Position numbers and translations under genes: made by a program. 64,000 bases of DNA from Lichenibacterium minor (GTDB lineage Bacteria; Pseudomonadota; Alphaproteobacteria; Rhizobiales; Beijerinckiaceae), in assembly GCF_004137685.1 (NCBI RefSeq), contig NZ_QYBB01000002.1, forward strand, positions 359,875-423,874, given 5' to 3'. Under the pieces are notes generated by a model. It saw only the letters and a program-made list of their open reading frames with translations. It ran no database searches and was not told the origin of the DNA. Below, in pieces: positions 1-9,346 of the stretch (its first letter is position 1; each line of letters opens with the position of its first letter).

Positions 1-1
1 G

Positions 2-493
2 CAGATGTTCCCGCTGGCGATGCTCGTCGCGCCGATCTTCAGGATGATGGCGTCCGTCGGGCTGACCAACAATCTTCTCGGTCTCGTCGTCGTCTACACG
101 GCCTTCAACGTGCCCTTCGCCACGTTCCTCATGCAGTCGTTCTTCGACGGGATCCCGAAGGACCTCGAAGAAGCCGCCATGATCGACGGCGCGACGCGCT
201 TCGTGGCGTTCCGCCACATCGTCCTGCCGCTGACGCTCCCCGGCATCGCGGCGACGCTCGGCTTCGTGTTCACCGCCGCCTGGAGCGAACTGCTCTTCGC
301 CCTGATGCTCATCTCCGACAACCAGGTCTCGACCTTTCCGGTCGGCCTGCTGACCTTCGTGTCGAAGTTCTCCGTCGACTTCGGTCAGATGATGGCCGCC
401 GCCGTCATGGCGCTGGTCCCGGCGGGCTTCTTCTTCCTGCTGATCCAACGCTACCTCGTGCAGGGCCTCACCGCCGGCGCGGTCAAGGGCTGA
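2..493 (+). CDS. Sugar ABC transporter permease, MalG/UgpE type (5' end outside window)
   Basis: This is the C-terminal part (about 163 codons) of an inner-membrane permease; the reading frame is open through the left edge of the window, so the start is missing. The EAA loop that contacts the ATPase is visible as EEAAMIDGATR followed by a conserved LPLTLPG segment, with hydrophobic stretches on both sides. Family knowledge: MalG-type permeases pair with a MalF partner, a lipid- or periplasm-anchored binding protein and a MalK/UgpC ATPase to import carbohydrates or polyols. Only 11 bases separate its stop from the ATPase gene, so the two are surely one operon. The substrate cannot be read from this fragment; the glycerate kinase downstream hints at a small sugar, polyol or sugar acid. 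Confidence 0.93.
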   Translation, partial: QMFPLAMLVAPIFRMMASVGLTNNLLGLVVVYTAFNVPFATFLMQSFFDGIPKDLEEAAMIDGATRFVAFRHIVLPLTLPGIAATLGFVFTAAWSELLFALMLISDNQVSTFPVGLLTFVSKFSVDFGQMMAAAVMALVPAGFFFLLIQRYLVQGLTAGAVKG

Positions 494-504
494 AAGGCTT
501 CGCC

Positions 505-1581
505 ATGGCATCCATCGTGATCGATCGCGTCCGCAAGTCCTACGCCGACGTGGCCGTGCTGCACGACGTCGACCTGACGATCGACGACGGCGAGTTCATC
601 GTCCTGGTCGGGCCTTCCGGCTGCGGCAAGTCGACGTTGCTGCGCATGATCGCCGGGCTCGACGACGTCACCGAAGGCGAGATCCGGATCGCCGGCCGGC
701 CGGTCGGCCATCTGTCGCCCAAGGACAGGGACATCGCCATGGTGTTCCAGTCCTACGCGCTCTACCCCCACATGAGCGTGCGCGACAACATGAGTTACGG
801 CCTCAAGCTGCGCCGGACGCCGAAGGAGAAGATCGCGTCCGCGGTGAGCGGGGCGGCGAGGACGCTCGGGCTCGATGCCCTGCTGGACAGGCGGCCGAAG
901 GCCCTGTCGGGCGGGCAGCGCCAGCGGGTCGCCATGGGCCGCGCCACCGTCCGCTCGCCCAAGGCCTTCCTCTTCGACGAACCGCTGTCGAACCTCGATG
1001 CGCGCCTGCGCGAACAGATGCGCTCGGAGATCAAGCGGCTCCACGGGCAGCTGAAGGCCACCTCGGTCTACGTCACCCATGACCAGATCGAGGCCATGAC
1101 GCTGGCCGACCGCATCGTCGCCCTGCAGGGCGGCAGGGTGCAGCAGGTCGGCACGCCGCTCGAGCTTTATCACACGCCGGCCAACCTCTTCGTCGCGGGC
1201 TTCATGGGTTCGCCGGGGATGAACTTCCTGAGCGCGACCTACCTGGCGGAGGGCGACGGGAAGGCGGTCATGCTGCCGGACGGCACGAGGCTGGCCCTGG
1301 CCGGGCGGCCGCCCCTCGCGACCGGGACGCGGGTGACCATCGGCGTCCGCCCCGAACACGTCGCCATCGCGTCCGGCGGCGACGGGCTGGCCGTGACGGT
1401 GGACCTCGTCGAACCGACCGGACTCGGCTTCATCCTGCACCTGCGGCTGCACGACCTGCCCTTCAAGATCTTCCGCCAGGGCGACACTTCGGGGGTGGAT
1501 CGCCCGCAGGTCAGGGTCGTGCTTCCCGCCGCGCGCCTCCACCTGTTCGACGGGGACGGCCGGCGCGTCGCGCTGGCGTGA
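505..1581 (+). CDS. Carbohydrate ABC transporter ATP-binding protein, MalK/UgpC family
   Basis: A 358-residue cytoplasmic ATPase that energises the upstream permease. Walker A is GPSGCGKST (residues 36-44), the Q-loop follows at FQSYALYP, the ABC signature is LSGGQ (134-138), Walker B is FLFDEP (155-160) and the switch histidine is in YVTHDQ. The last 110 residues form the OB-fold (TOBE) domain typical of the MalK/UgpC/MsmK group, with IGVRPEH at its core; full length matches the family. Its stop overlaps the region in front of the glycerate kinase gene, so it is probably co-transcribed with it. ATPases of this group can serve several importers, so substrate is not implied. Confidence 0.96.
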   Translation: MASIVIDRVRKSYADVAVLHDVDLTIDDGEFIVLVGPSGCGKSTLLRMIAGLDDVTEGEIRIAGRPVGHLSPKDRDIAMVFQSYALYPHMSVRDNMSYGLKLRRTPKEKIASAVSGAARTLGLDALLDRRPKALSGGQRQRVAMGRATVRSPKAFLFDEPLSNLDARLREQMRSEIKRLHGQLKATSVYVTHDQIEAMTLADRIVALQGGRVQQVGTPLELYHTPANLFVAGFMGSPGMNFLSATYLAEGDGKAVMLPDGTRLALAGRPPLATGTRVTIGVRPEHVAIASGGDGLAVTVDLVEPTGLGFILHLRLHDLPFKIFRQGDTSGVDRPQVRVVLPAARLHLFDGDGRRVALA

Positions 1582-1652
1582 CCCCGCGCCCGGCGGCGGG
1601 GGCCGCGCCGCCCGGCGCACGACGACGAATTTCCAAGGACAGATCAGCAGCG

Positions 1653-3110
1653 ATGACGAGTGCAACGATCGACCGTCGTGCCGCGGCGGCGACCGCCGGG
1701 GGAGCCATCGGGTCCGGGGAGGGGCCTGCGGGGGCCGGCGCCATCCTCAACCGGGCGGAACTGCTCGCGACCGGGAACGCCGTCCTGCGCCGTCACGCCC
1801 TCGACATCGCCGAGGCCGGCATCGCGGCGGCCAGCCCCGCCCTGGCGGCCCGCCGCGCCATCGCGCTCGACGGGGACAGGCTGCGGCTCGGAAGCCGCAA
1901 CTACGACCTCGCCGGAACGGGGCGCGTGTTCGTCGTCGGGGCCGGCAAGGCCACCTTCCCGATCGCCGAGGTCGTCGATGCGGTGCTGGGCCGCCGCATC
2001 CACAAGGGGCTGGTCGTCTGCAAGCGCGGTCAGGCGGGCCATCTCGGGCACATCGAGATGATCGTCGCCGACCATCCGGTGCCGACGGCCGCGTCGCGCG
2101 AGGCCGCGGCGCGCACGGTCGCCCTCCTGGAGGAGGTCCGGGCCGGGGACCTCGTCATCGCCTGCTTCACCGGCGGCTCGTCGTCGCTGTTCGTGGCGCC
2201 GGCGCCGGGCATCTCGCTCGACGACAAGGCCGAGGCGAACCGCGCCCTCCTCACCTGCGGCGCCAACATCGTCGAGATCAACGCGGTGCGGAAGCACATC
2301 AGCACCGTGAAGGGCGGCCGCCTCGTGCGGGGCCTCCCGGCTGGCGTCCGGCTCGTCAACCTGACCGTTTCCGACGTGATCGGCGAACGGCTCGACTGCA
2401 TCACCTGCCCGTCGGTCCACGACACCTCGACCTTCGAGGACGCCCGCGCGACGCTCCACAAATACGGCCTCTGGGACCGGCTGCCGCGCTCCGTGACCGG
2501 CCACCTGCGGGCGGGGCCGGCGTCCGGACGCTCGGCCACCGCGGACGACCTCGCCCACATCGATCGCGACGACCTCCTGCTCGTCACCACGGACGCCGCC
2601 TGCGTCGGGGCCGCGGAAGCGGCCAGGCGGGCCGGCTTCACGCCGCTGATCCTGTCGACGCTGTTCGAAGGCGAAAGCGGCGCGCTCGGCCGGACCTTCG
2701 GCGCCATCGCCCGCGAGGTCCTGGCGCGCGGTCGCCCGCTGCCCATGCCCTGCGCGCTGATCGGCGGGGGCGAAACCACCGTGACCATCATGGGGGCCGC
2801 TGGGCTCGGCGGCCCGAACCAGGAGTTCGCCGCCGCGGCGGCCCTCGAGATCCAGGGTTGCGACGACGTCGTCGCGCTCGGCCTCGACACCGACGGCACG
2901 GACGGGCCGACCCCGCATGCCGGGGGCCTCGTCGACGGATCGACGGTGGCGACCGCCGTGGGCCGCGGGATCGACCTCCACGCCGCCCTGCGCGACCACG
3001 ACGTGGCGCCGGCCCTCGAACGGTCCGGCCACGTCATCAGGACGGGAAACACCGGCACCAACGTGAACGACCTGAAGCTTGTGCTCGTCGGGCGGCCGCG
3101 GCCGGCGTGA
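1653..3110 (+). CDS. Glycerate 2-kinase (MOFRL family)
   Basis: About 485 residues, homologous to the GckA/TtuD group that phosphorylates D-glycerate to 2-phosphoglycerate in the cytoplasm, feeding lower glycolysis. Seen in the sequence: the N-terminal DUF4147 Rossmann-like domain (FVVGAGKAT, then FTGGSSSLF) and the C-terminal MOFRL motifs (GGGETTVTI, GLDTDGTDGPT, and TNVNDL near the C-terminus). The ATG at 1653 is chosen because AAGGAC lies upstream. A GTG at 1578 overlapping the ATPase stop would add 25 low-complexity residues, and homologues usually start still further downstream. Position after a sugar ABC importer suggests that the imported compound, or a tartronate/hydroxypyruvate derivative, ends as glycerate. 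Confidence 0.9.
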   Translation: MTSATIDRRAAAATAGGAIGSGEGPAGAGAILNRAELLATGNAVLRRHALDIAEAGIAAASPALAARRAIALDGDRLRLGSRNYDLAGTGRVFVVGAGKATFPIAEVVDAVLGRRIHKGLVVCKRGQAGHLGHIEMIVADHPVPTAASREAAARTVALLEEVRAGDLVIACFTGGSSSLFVAPAPGISLDDKAEANRALLTCGANIVEINAVRKHISTVKGGRLVRGLPAGVRLVNLTVSDVIGERLDCITCPSVHDTSTFEDARATLHKYGLWDRLPRSVTGHLRAGPASGRSATADDLAHIDRDDLLLVTTDAACVGAAEAARRAGFTPLILSTLFEGESGALGRTFGAIAREVLARGRPLPMPCALIGGGETTVTIMGAAGLGGPNQEFAAAAALEIQGCDDVVALGLDTDGTDGPTPHAGGLVDGSTVATAVGRGIDLHAALRDHDVAPALERSGHVIRTGNTGTNVNDLKLVLVGRPRPA

Positions 3111-3160
3111 CGACCCGACCGACCTCCGGACCAGCCCCCTTCCGCCCCGACGAGAGAAGC

Positions 3161-4510
3161 ATGAACCCGACCCGAACCACCCCCACCATGGTCAACGGAT
3201 TCGATCCGGCGAGGCTCGACACCCTCGACGAGGGGACGCGGCAGGCCGTGATGCGCCGGCAGGCGCTGCTCGGGCCGGCCTATCGCCTGATGTACGCCGA
3301 CCCCGTCGCGGTGGTGCGGGGCGCCGGGACCAAGCTCTACGACGGCGCGGGGCGCGACTACCTCGACGCCTACAACAACGTCCCGGCCGTCGGGCACGCC
3401 CATCCGCGGGTGGTCGACGCCATCCATCGCCAGCTCGCGACGCTGTGCACCCACACGCGCTACATCCAGGACGGCATCCTGGCCTATGCCGACGCGATCC
3501 TGCCGACCTTCGAGGATCACATCGCGCATGTGATGTTCACCTGCACGGGATCGGAGGCCAACGACTTGGCGCTCCGCATCGCCCGCCACCACACGGGGCG
3601 CGACGGCGTCATCGTCACGTCGGAAGCCTATCACGGCAACTCGCTGGCCACGGCCGGGTTCTCGCCTTCCCTCGGCGCCAAGTCCCCGCTCGGGCCCTGG
3701 GTGCGGCGCGTGCCGACGCCCGATTCCTACCGCCTCGCCCCCGAAACGCTGGGGTCCTGGCTCGCCGCCGAGGTGCAGAAGCAGGTCGACGATCTCGAAC
3801 GGCACGGCGGCGGCCTCGCGGCCTTCTACGCCGATTCCCTGTTCTCCTCGGACGGCATCCACGCCGACCCGGCGGGCTTTCTCGCCCCGGTGGCCGAGGT
3901 GGTCCGCAGGGCCGGGGGCCTGTTCGTCGCCGACGAGGTGCAGGCCGGCTTCGGGCGCTCCGGCGACCGGTTCTGGGGCTACCAGCGCCACGGCGTCACG
4001 CCCGACATCGTGACGATGGGCAAGCCCATGGGCAACGGCTACCCGGTCGCCGGGCTGGCGCTGGCACCCCGCCTCGTCGACCGGTTCGGCGCCGACCTGC
4101 GCTATTTCAACACGTTCGGCGGCAACACGGTCGCCATCGCGGCCGCGCAGGCGACCCTCGACGTGATCCGGGACGAGGGGCTGCAGGCCAATGCCGCCGC
4201 GGTCGGAGCCATGCTGCGCGCCGGCCTGCGCGAGCTCGCCACGCGTTTCGAGGGCATCGGCGACGTGCGCGGCGCGGGCCTCTACATCGGCGTGGAATTC
4301 GTGACCGACCGCCGCACCAAGGCGCCGGATTCCGCGACCGCGCTCGCCGTGACCAACGGGCTAAGGCAGCGCCGCGTCCTGATCTCGGCGACGGGCTTCC
4401 ACGCCAACACCCTCAAGATCCGCCCGCCGCTGGTGTTCTCCCGCGCCGACGCGGACCGGCTCCTGAGCGAGCTGGAAGCCACCCTCCTCGACCTGCCGGG
4501 CGGGCGCTGA
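3161..4510 (+). CDS. Class III pyridoxal-phosphate aminotransferase
   Basis: A 449-residue cytoplasmic PLP enzyme of the class III family (GABA, ornithine, taurine and AGXT2L-type aminotransferases and phospho-lyases). The PLP phosphate-binding TGSEAN, the DEVQAGFGR segment (258-266) that holds the ring-nitrogen aspartate, and the Schiff-base lysine in MGKPMGNG (Lys288) are all present. The layout is closest to the AGXT2L/ethanolamine-phosphate phospho-lyase branch, but substrate cannot be fixed from sequence alone. The ATG at 3161 follows a purine-rich GAGAGAAGC. The open frame continues upstream only in antisense-like sequence inside the kinase gene. It lies 50 bases after the glycerate kinase and is likely the last gene of that operon; an amino-alcohol or amino-acid step before glycerate is a reasonable inference. 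Confidence 0.9.
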   Translation: MNPTRTTPTMVNGFDPARLDTLDEGTRQAVMRRQALLGPAYRLMYADPVAVVRGAGTKLYDGAGRDYLDAYNNVPAVGHAHPRVVDAIHRQLATLCTHTRYIQDGILAYADAILPTFEDHIAHVMFTCTGSEANDLALRIARHHTGRDGVIVTSEAYHGNSLATAGFSPSLGAKSPLGPWVRRVPTPDSYRLAPETLGSWLAAEVQKQVDDLERHGGGLAAFYADSLFSSDGIHADPAGFLAPVAEVVRRAGGLFVADEVQAGFGRSGDRFWGYQRHGVTPDIVTMGKPMGNGYPVAGLALAPRLVDRFGADLRYFNTFGGNTVAIAAAQATLDVIRDEGLQANAAAVGAMLRAGLRELATRFEGIGDVRGAGLYIGVEFVTDRRTKAPDSATALAVTNGLRQRRVLISATGFHANTLKIRPPLVFSRADADRLLSELEATLLDLPGGR

Positions 4511-4524
4511 GGGACCCGCCGCGG

Positions 4525-4546
4525 CGGGCCGTCTTCAGGCGGCCCG
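4525..4546. terminator. Short GC hairpin between convergent genes
   Basis: CGGGCCG (4525-4531) and CGGCCCG (4540-4546) form a perfect 7-bp stem with an 8-base loop, overlapping the last codons of the GntR gene and lying just beyond the aminotransferase stop. A second palindrome, CCCGCCGCGGCGGG, abuts it. There is no T-run, so this could slow transcription from both sides but is not a textbook intrinsic terminator. Confidence 0.3.
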
Positions 4547-5272
4547 GCGCGGCCTGCGGGCCTTTCCGGCCGGCGCGGGCTCGGGAGGGGGCGGCTGCAG
4601 GGCTTCGAGGCTCCCCAGGTGGTCGGCCAGCTTGCGGCCTTCCGTCAGGTTGTGGGCCTCCGACAGCTGCCCGGCCTCCTCCACCGCCCCCGCCAGGATG
4701 GCCTCGACGATCGGCCTGTGCTGACCCACGATCGTGTCCCCGCCCGCCACGAGGGCGTCGCTCGACCGGATGCACATGCGGATCTGCTGCTCGATCAGCC
4801 CGTATTGGCCGGCGAGGCGGCCGTGGCGCGTCAGGTCGATGATCGTCTTGTGGAGCGAGAAGTCGGCTTCGGCGATGCGCGCCCCGTCCGCCCCGTCGCA
4901 GGCCTCCGTCAGCGCCGCGAGAGCCCCGGCGAGCCGTTCCCGCCCTGCGCCGTCGATCGATGCCGCGAGCAGCTGGGCCGCCAGCCGCTCGACGGCGGAC
5001 CGCAGCGTGTAGAGCTCCCAGACGTCGGCGGCGCTGAGCAGGACGACGCGCCATCCCGTGTAGGGCACCAGGGTCAGCAGGCCCTCCTTGGCCAGCTGGT
5101 GGAGGGCGCTGCGCACGGTCGCGCGGGACAGGTTCATCTGCTCGGAAATCTCGACTTCCGTGATGCGCTGGCCGGCCTGGATGGCGCCGCCCACGATGGA
5201 GTCCCGCAGGGCGTCGGTGGCCTGGGCCTCGATCGGCATCTTGACCACGCGGGGGATCGCAAGTCGGCTCAT
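4535..5272 (-). CDS. GntR family transcriptional regulator with FCD domain
   Basis: A 245-residue repressor-type protein. The N-terminal winged helix holds ITEVEISEQMNLSRATVRSALHQL, and the C-terminal helical FCD ligand domain contains the metal-binding type FSLHK histidine and later QHRPI. The ATG at 5272 is used because GGGAGAA sits six bases upstream; a start eight codons earlier lacks such a site. FCD regulators usually sense sugar acids, organic acids or amino-acid derivatives and control neighbouring genes. It is convergent with the ABC/glycerate-kinase operon and lies 135 bases after the end of the long sugar operon on the same strand, so either could be its target. An imperfect dyad just upstream may be autoregulatory. 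The tail is proline- and arginine-rich. Confidence 0.9.
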   Translation of the reverse strand: MSRLAIPRVVKMPIEAQATDALRDSIVGGAIQAGQRITEVEISEQMNLSRATVRSALHQLAKEGLLTLVPYTGWRVVLLSAADVWELYTLRSAVERLAAQLLAASIDGAGRERLAGALAALTEACDGADGARIAEADFSLHKTIIDLTRHGRLAGQYGLIEQQIRMCIRSSDALVAGGDTIVGQHRPIVEAILAGAVEEAGQLSEAHNLTEGRKLADHLGSLEALQPPPPEPAPAGKARRPRRAA

Positions 5273-5287
5273 CGTGGTTCTCCCGGG

Positions 5288-5306
5288 CCTTGCCACGTCG
5301 GCAAGG
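5288..5306. promoter_or_regulatory. Inverted repeat upstream of the GntR gene (possible operator)
   Basis: CCTTGCC and GGCAAGG are a perfect 7-bp dyad separated by five bases, placed directly upstream of the ribosome site of the GntR/FCD gene and downstream of the Gfo/Idh/MocA gene. It could be an autoregulatory operator or, since it follows an operon end, a weak terminator hairpin; no T-run follows it. It does not match the common GntR consensus closely. Confidence 0.3.
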
Positions 5307-5407
5307 CTCGTCGGAGGGGTATATCGCGCAGCCTCGCCCGTCGGCCATTGTCGGCAGTCGACGATCCCGGGCGAGCCGCGGCAGCCGCTCCGCGGCCGGG
5401 CTTCCGG

Positions 5408-6631
5408 TCAGCCGGGCCGCGATCCGGTCGCGCTCGAGCGTGGCGGGGCGTCCGGGCCATCGGGACCGGCGTCTCGAAGCAGCGGCGTCCACGCCCCTCC
5501 CGCCCCGGAGGAGCGCACGGCCGCCTCGATGAACGCGAGCCCCGCCACGCCGTCGTCGACGGACGGAAACAGCCGGTCTTGCCCGACGAGGCCATCCCGT
5601 GCCGCCAGGATGGCGTCGGCGGTGTCGGAATAGATGTTGGCGAAGCCTTCGAGGTAGCCTTCGGGGTGGCCGGCGGGCACGCGGGACGCGCGGCGGTTCG
5701 CCTCCGTGGCCCCGGATCCGTTGCGGGTGAGGACCTGGCGGACGCCGCCGAGGGGGGTGTAGCTGAGGCTGTTCGCGTCGCGCTGGCACCAGTCGAGCCC
5801 GCCCGCCGTGCCGTAGACGCGCAGCCGCACCTCGTTCTCCTCGCCGACCGCGACCTGGCTGGCCCAGAGCCCCCCGCGCGCGCCGCCGGCATAGCGCAGC
5901 ATCGCCCGCACGTCGTCGTCGAGCCGCCGGCCCGGCACGAAGGTCGTCAGCTCCGCGCTGACCGCTTCGGCGGCGAGGCCGGTCACGAAGGCGGCGAGGT
6001 TGAAGGCGTGGGTGCCGATGTCGCCGATGCAGCCGCCGGCTCCGGCCTGGGCGGGGTCGGTGCGCCAGGCCGCCTGCTTGTTGCCGGTGTCCTCGAAGGG
6101 GCCGGCGAGCCAGTCCTGGGCATATTCGACCTGAACGACCCGGATCGTGCCGAGCTTCCCCGCGCGGACCATGTCGCGCGCTTGGCGCACCATGGGGTAG
6201 CCCGTGTAGTTGTGGGTGAGGGCGAAGACGAGGCTCGAGCGTCGGGCGTGGGCGGCGAGGGCGCGCGCTTCCTCCAGCGTCGTCGTCAGCGGCTTGTCGC
6301 AGACGACGTGGATGCCGGCGTCGAGGAAGGCGTGGGCGGCGGCGGCGTGGAGGTGGTTGGGCGTGACGATGCTGACCGCCTCGATGCCGTCGGGGAGCGC
6401 CGCTTCTTCCCGCGCCATGGTGGCGAAGTCGGCGTAGGCGCGCGAGGGGTCGAGGCCGAGCGCCGCGGCCGAGCGGGCGGACCTGTCCGGCGTCGACGAC
6501 AGCGCGCCGGCCACGAGCTCGTAGCGGTCGTCGAGCCGCGCCGCGATGCGGTGCACGGCGCCGATGAAGGCGCCCTCGCCACCGCCCACCATGCCGAGCC
6601 GGATGCGCCGGCCGTCGTGCTTGGCTGTCAT
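5408..6631 (-). CDS. Gfo/Idh/MocA family oxidoreductase
   Basis: A 407-residue NAD(P)-dependent sugar oxidoreductase. The N-terminal Rossmann fold starts with [14 protein letters not shown], the EKP-type motif is [12 protein letters not shown], and the C-terminal alpha/beta domain carries [13 protein letters not shown] with the conserved aspartate and histidine. GGGGAGACGGGACC gives a good ribosome site for the ATG at 6631. It is the last gene of the minus-strand sugar operon, 19 bases after the isomerase. In cultures of this type (isomerase, GMC dehydrogenase, Gfo/Idh/MocA) the family often reduces or oxidises 3-keto sugars or inositols. Here reduction of a 3-keto-hexose back to a hexose is an inference. 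Confidence 0.92.
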   Translation of the reverse strand: MTAKHDGRRIRLGMVGGGEGAFIGAVHRIAARLDDRYELVAGALSSTPDRSARSAAALGLDPSRAYADFATMAREEAALPDGIEAVSIVTPNHLHAAAAHAFLDAGIHVVCDKPLTTTLEEARALAAHARRSSLVFALTHNYTGYPMVRQARDMVRAGKLGTIRVVQVEYAQDWLAGPFEDTGNKQAAWRTDPAQAGAGGCIGDIGTHAFNLAAFVTGLAAEAVSAELTTFVPGRRLDDDVRAMLRYAGGARGGLWASQVAVGEENEVRLRVYGTAGGLDWCQRDANSLSYTPLGGVRQVLTRNGSGATEANRRASRVPAGHPEGYLEGFANIYSDTADAILAARDGLVGQDRLFPSVDDGVAGLAFIEAAVRSSGAGGAWTPLLRDAGPDGPDAPPRSSATGSRPG

Positions 6632-6650
6632 GGTCCCGTCTCCCCTTCGG

Positions 6651-7715
6651 TCAGCCCAGGCCCAGCAGGCGGCGGTTGCGCCCCTCGTCGGGTGCCGAGC
6701 CGGCGAAGTCGTCGAAGGCGCGCTCCGTCACCCGGATGATGTGGTCGGCGATGAAGGCCGCGCCTTCTCGCGCGCCGTCTTCCGGGTGCTTCAGGCAGCA
6801 TTCCCATTCGAGCACCGCCCAGGAGCCGTAGCCGTGTTGGGCCAGCTTGGCGAAGATCCCGCCGAAGTCCACCTGCCCGTCGCCGAGCGAGCGAAACCGC
6901 GCCGCGCGCTCGAGCCAGGGCCGGAAGCCCGAATAGAACCCCTGCCGCCCCGTCGGGTTGAACTCGGCGTCCTTGGCGTGGAACGCCTTGATGCGCTCGT
7001 GGTAGATGTCGATGAAGGCGAGGTAGTCGAGGCCCTGCAGCAGGAAGTGCGACGGGTCGTAGTTGATGGCGAGCCGCCGGTGCCCGCCGGCCGCGTCGAG
7101 GAACTGCTCGAACGTGTCGCCGTCGAACACGTCCTCGCCGGGATGGAGCTCGAAGGCGAGGTCGCAGCCGTTCTCGTCGTAGCTGTCGAGGATCGGGCGC
7201 CAGCGGCGCGCGAGCTCTGTGAAGCCCGTCTCGACGAGGCCGGCCGGGCGCTGCGGCCAGGGATAGGCGAAGGGCCACAGCAGCGCGCCCGTGAAGGACA
7301 CGCCCGCGGCGAGCCCGAGCCGGCGCGACGCGCGCGCCGCCAACATGACCTGATCGACCGCCCAGGCTTGGCGCTCGGCGGGGCGACCCCGCACCGCTTC
7401 CGGCGCGAAGGCGTCGAAGGCCGCGTCGTAGGCGGGGTTCACGGCCACGAGCTGGCCCTGCAGGTGCGTCGACAGCTCGGTCACGGCGAGCCCGTGCGCG
7501 GCTGCGGTGCCGGCGACCTCGTCGCAGTAGGTTTGCGACTCCGCGGCGCGGGCGAGGTCGAACAGGCGGCGGTCCCAGGTGGGGATCTGCACGCCCTTGT
7601 AGCCGAGCCCCGCGGCCCACCGGCAGATCCCGTCGAGCGTGTCGAAGGGCGCGGCATCGCCGGCGAACTGGGCCAGGAACAGGCCGGGGCCCTTGAGGGT
7701 GGCGGGCGTCGTCAT
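6651..7715 (-). CDS. Sugar phosphate isomerase/epimerase (AP-endonuclease 2 TIM barrel)
   Basis: A 354-residue TIM-barrel protein of the xylose isomerase-like superfamily. Metal-ligand segments are visible in order: FELHPGED, NYDPSHF, FHAKDAEF and LEWECC. The ATG at 7715 overlaps the stop of the upstream GMC gene by four bases (ATGA), showing translational coupling. Members of this superfamily isomerise or epimerise sugars, and some cleave or eliminate aglycones from 3-keto-glycosides. Coupling to a GMC dehydrogenase makes action on an oxidised sugar likely, but this is inference. No signal peptide, so it works in the cytoplasm. It is longer than the 280-residue isomerase that begins the same operon and only distantly similar to it. 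Confidence 0.9.
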   Translation of the reverse strand: MTTPATLKGPGLFLAQFAGDAAPFDTLDGICRWAAGLGYKGVQIPTWDRRLFDLARAAESQTYCDEVAGTAAAHGLAVTELSTHLQGQLVAVNPAYDAAFDAFAPEAVRGRPAERQAWAVDQVMLAARASRRLGLAAGVSFTGALLWPFAYPWPQRPAGLVETGFTELARRWRPILDSYDENGCDLAFELHPGEDVFDGDTFEQFLDAAGGHRRLAINYDPSHFLLQGLDYLAFIDIYHERIKAFHAKDAEFNPTGRQGFYSGFRPWLERAARFRSLGDGQVDFGGIFAKLAQHGYGSWAVLEWECCLKHPEDGAREGAAFIADHIIRVTERAFDDFAGSAPDEGRNRRLLGLG

Positions 7716-9346
7716 CGGCCGCGCTCCGCGACGATGCGGTCGGCGACGCGCCACGCGTTGGCCATGATGGTCAGCGTCGGGTTGGCGCCGGTGCCGGTGG
7801 GGAAGGGCGATCCGTCCACGCAGTACAGGTTCGGCACCGCGTGGGCGCGGCACCATCGGTCGAGCACGGACGTGTCCGGGTCGTCGCCCATCCGCGCCGT
7901 GCCGTGCTGGTGCGAGCAGTTCCCCGTCACGCGGTCGGCGTAGACCTTGGTGACCGATTTCGCGCCGCTCGCGTCCAGGATGTCGGCCCCGCGGTCGATC
8001 AGGTAGCGCCCCTGCGCGAGGTCGTTGGCGTGGGGTTTCAGCGTGGTGCGGGCCACCGGCAGGCCCCAGGCGTCGACGACCTCGTCGTCGAGGTCGACGC
8101 GGTTGGAATGCTGGGGCATGTCGTGCAGCACCATGGCGACGGCGAGCGAGTGCGAATAATGCTCGCGGTCGATGCGCTTGGCCTCGGCACCCCAGGACGG
8201 CGTGCCGGGCAGGCGCCAGTTGATGGGCAGCGGGATGCCGACGCCCGCCACCGCGATGTGCCCGCCCGACACGAAACCGCGCGACGCGTCGTGGTTGTAG
8301 TGCTGGAACGTCGAGGCGCTGACGTAGCCGCCGCCCGCCCAGGCGTAGACCGGGTCGTCGTAGATCCCCACCGCCGCCGAATATTCGTGGAAGGTGACGT
8401 TGCGGCCGACGAGATCGGAATCGTTGGCGAGGCCGTTCGGGAAGCGCCCCGAGCGCGACAGCAGCATCAGCCGCGCCGTTTCCATGGCGCCGCAGGCGAG
8501 GATGAAGACGTCGGCCTCCTGCTCGAACGTGTCGCCGTCCTCGTCCTGGTACACGGCCGCCCCGATCCGGCCGTCCCGGTCGAGCGCGAGTTCGCGGACG
8601 TAGCTGTTCGGCCGGAGGTCGTAGCGGCCGGTCGCGACCGCGTCCGGCACGAAGACGTTCAGCGCCGAGGAGCGCGTCCCCGTCGGGTCGCCGTGCTGCT
8701 GGGCGAAGGCCGATACGACGGTGGCGCGCCGCCCGTTGAAGGGCCGCGACAGGGCCGCCTGCGGGGTCGGGAAGGAGTTCCAGCCGAGCGCGTCGCAGCC
8801 TTGCCGGAACTTCTGCGCATAGCGCGACACCGGCATCGGCGGGCACGGGTACCCGCCCGAGCGGCGCGACTCGAAGGCGTTGGCGCCGGCCTCGCCCGAC
8901 ACGCCGAAGGCCCATTCGACCTTGAGGTAATAGGGTTCGAGCTCGTCGTAGGTGAGGGGCCAGTCGGCCAGCGAGGCGCCCGGCAGGTCGCCCGCCACCG
9001 TGCGCATGCGGAAGTCGTCGGCGGTGAAGCGCGGCAGCCAGCCCTGCCAATGGACCGTGCCGCCGCCCACCATCTGCGGCACGGGGCAGAACATCTCGTC
9101 GCGTGCCGCGTCGTTCTCCGTTTCGCGCCAGGTGCGCGGGTTGAGGATCGGGTCGGGCCACAGGTTGTAGCGGTTGATGTTGGCGAGCTCGTCGCCGCCG
9201 AAACTGTCCCGCGTGCGCCAGGGCCCTTTCTCCAGCGCGACCACCTTCACGCCCGCCTCGCACAGCACCTTGGCGGCGGCGGCGCCCGACGCGCCCGCGC
9301 CGATGATGCAGACGTCGGCCTTCTGCGGCTTCGATTTAGAGGCCAT
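7712..9346 (-). CDS. GMC family FAD-dependent oxidoreductase (glucoside 3-dehydrogenase-like large subunit)
   Basis: A 544-residue flavoprotein. The FAD ADP-binding motif is IIGAGASG (14-21), followed by the conserved acidic LEKGPW turn. The C-terminal active-site histidine pair lies in NCSHQHGTARMG, and GANPTLTIMANAW closes the FAD domain. No signal peptide is present. It overlaps the upstream small-subunit gene by 11 bases and the downstream isomerase by four, so the three are translationally coupled. A GMC protein paired with a gluconate-2-dehydrogenase subunit 3-like partner is the known arrangement of gluconate dehydrogenase and of glucoside 3-dehydrogenase. With sugar isomerases next door, oxidation of a sugar or glycoside at C3 is the favoured inference. 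The electron acceptor is not encoded here: no cytochrome c gene is seen. Confidence 0.92.
   Translation of the reverse strand: MASKSKPQKADVCIIGAGASGAAAAKVLCEAGVKVVALEKGPWRTRDSFGGDELANINRYNLWPDPILNPRTWRETENDAARDEMFCPVPQMVGGGTVHWQGWLPRFTADDFRMRTVAGDLPGASLADWPLTYDELEPYYLKVEWAFGVSGEAGANAFESRRSGGYPCPPMPVSRYAQKFRQGCDALGWNSFPTPQAALSRPFNGRRATVVSAFAQQHGDPTGTRSSALNVFVPDAVATGRYDLRPNSYVRELALDRDGRIGAAVYQDEDGDTFEQEADVFILACGAMETARLMLLSRSGRFPNGLANDSDLVGRNVTFHEYSAAVGIYDDPVYAWAGGGYVSASTFQHYNHDASRGFVSGGHIAVAGVGIPLPINWRLPGTPSWGAEAKRIDREHYSHSLAVAMVLHDMPQHSNRVDLDDEVVDAWGLPVARTTLKPHANDLAQGRYLIDRGADILDASGAKSVTKVYADRVTGNCSHQHGTARMGDDPDTSVLDRWCRAHAVPNLYCVDGSPFPTGTGANPTLTIMANAWRVADRIVAERGR

Noticed and set aside
451..1665. 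Long minus-strand open frame opposite the MalK/UgpC-type ATPase gene
   Set aside because: Arg/Gly/Ala-rich product without motifs, a typical antisense frame in GC-rich DNA; the plus-strand gene has all ATPase motifs.
6651..9263. 870-codon minus-strand open frame spanning the isomerase and GMC genes
   Set aside because: Only its last 354 codons are the real isomerase gene (start 7715); the upstream part is out of frame with the GMC protein and low complexity.
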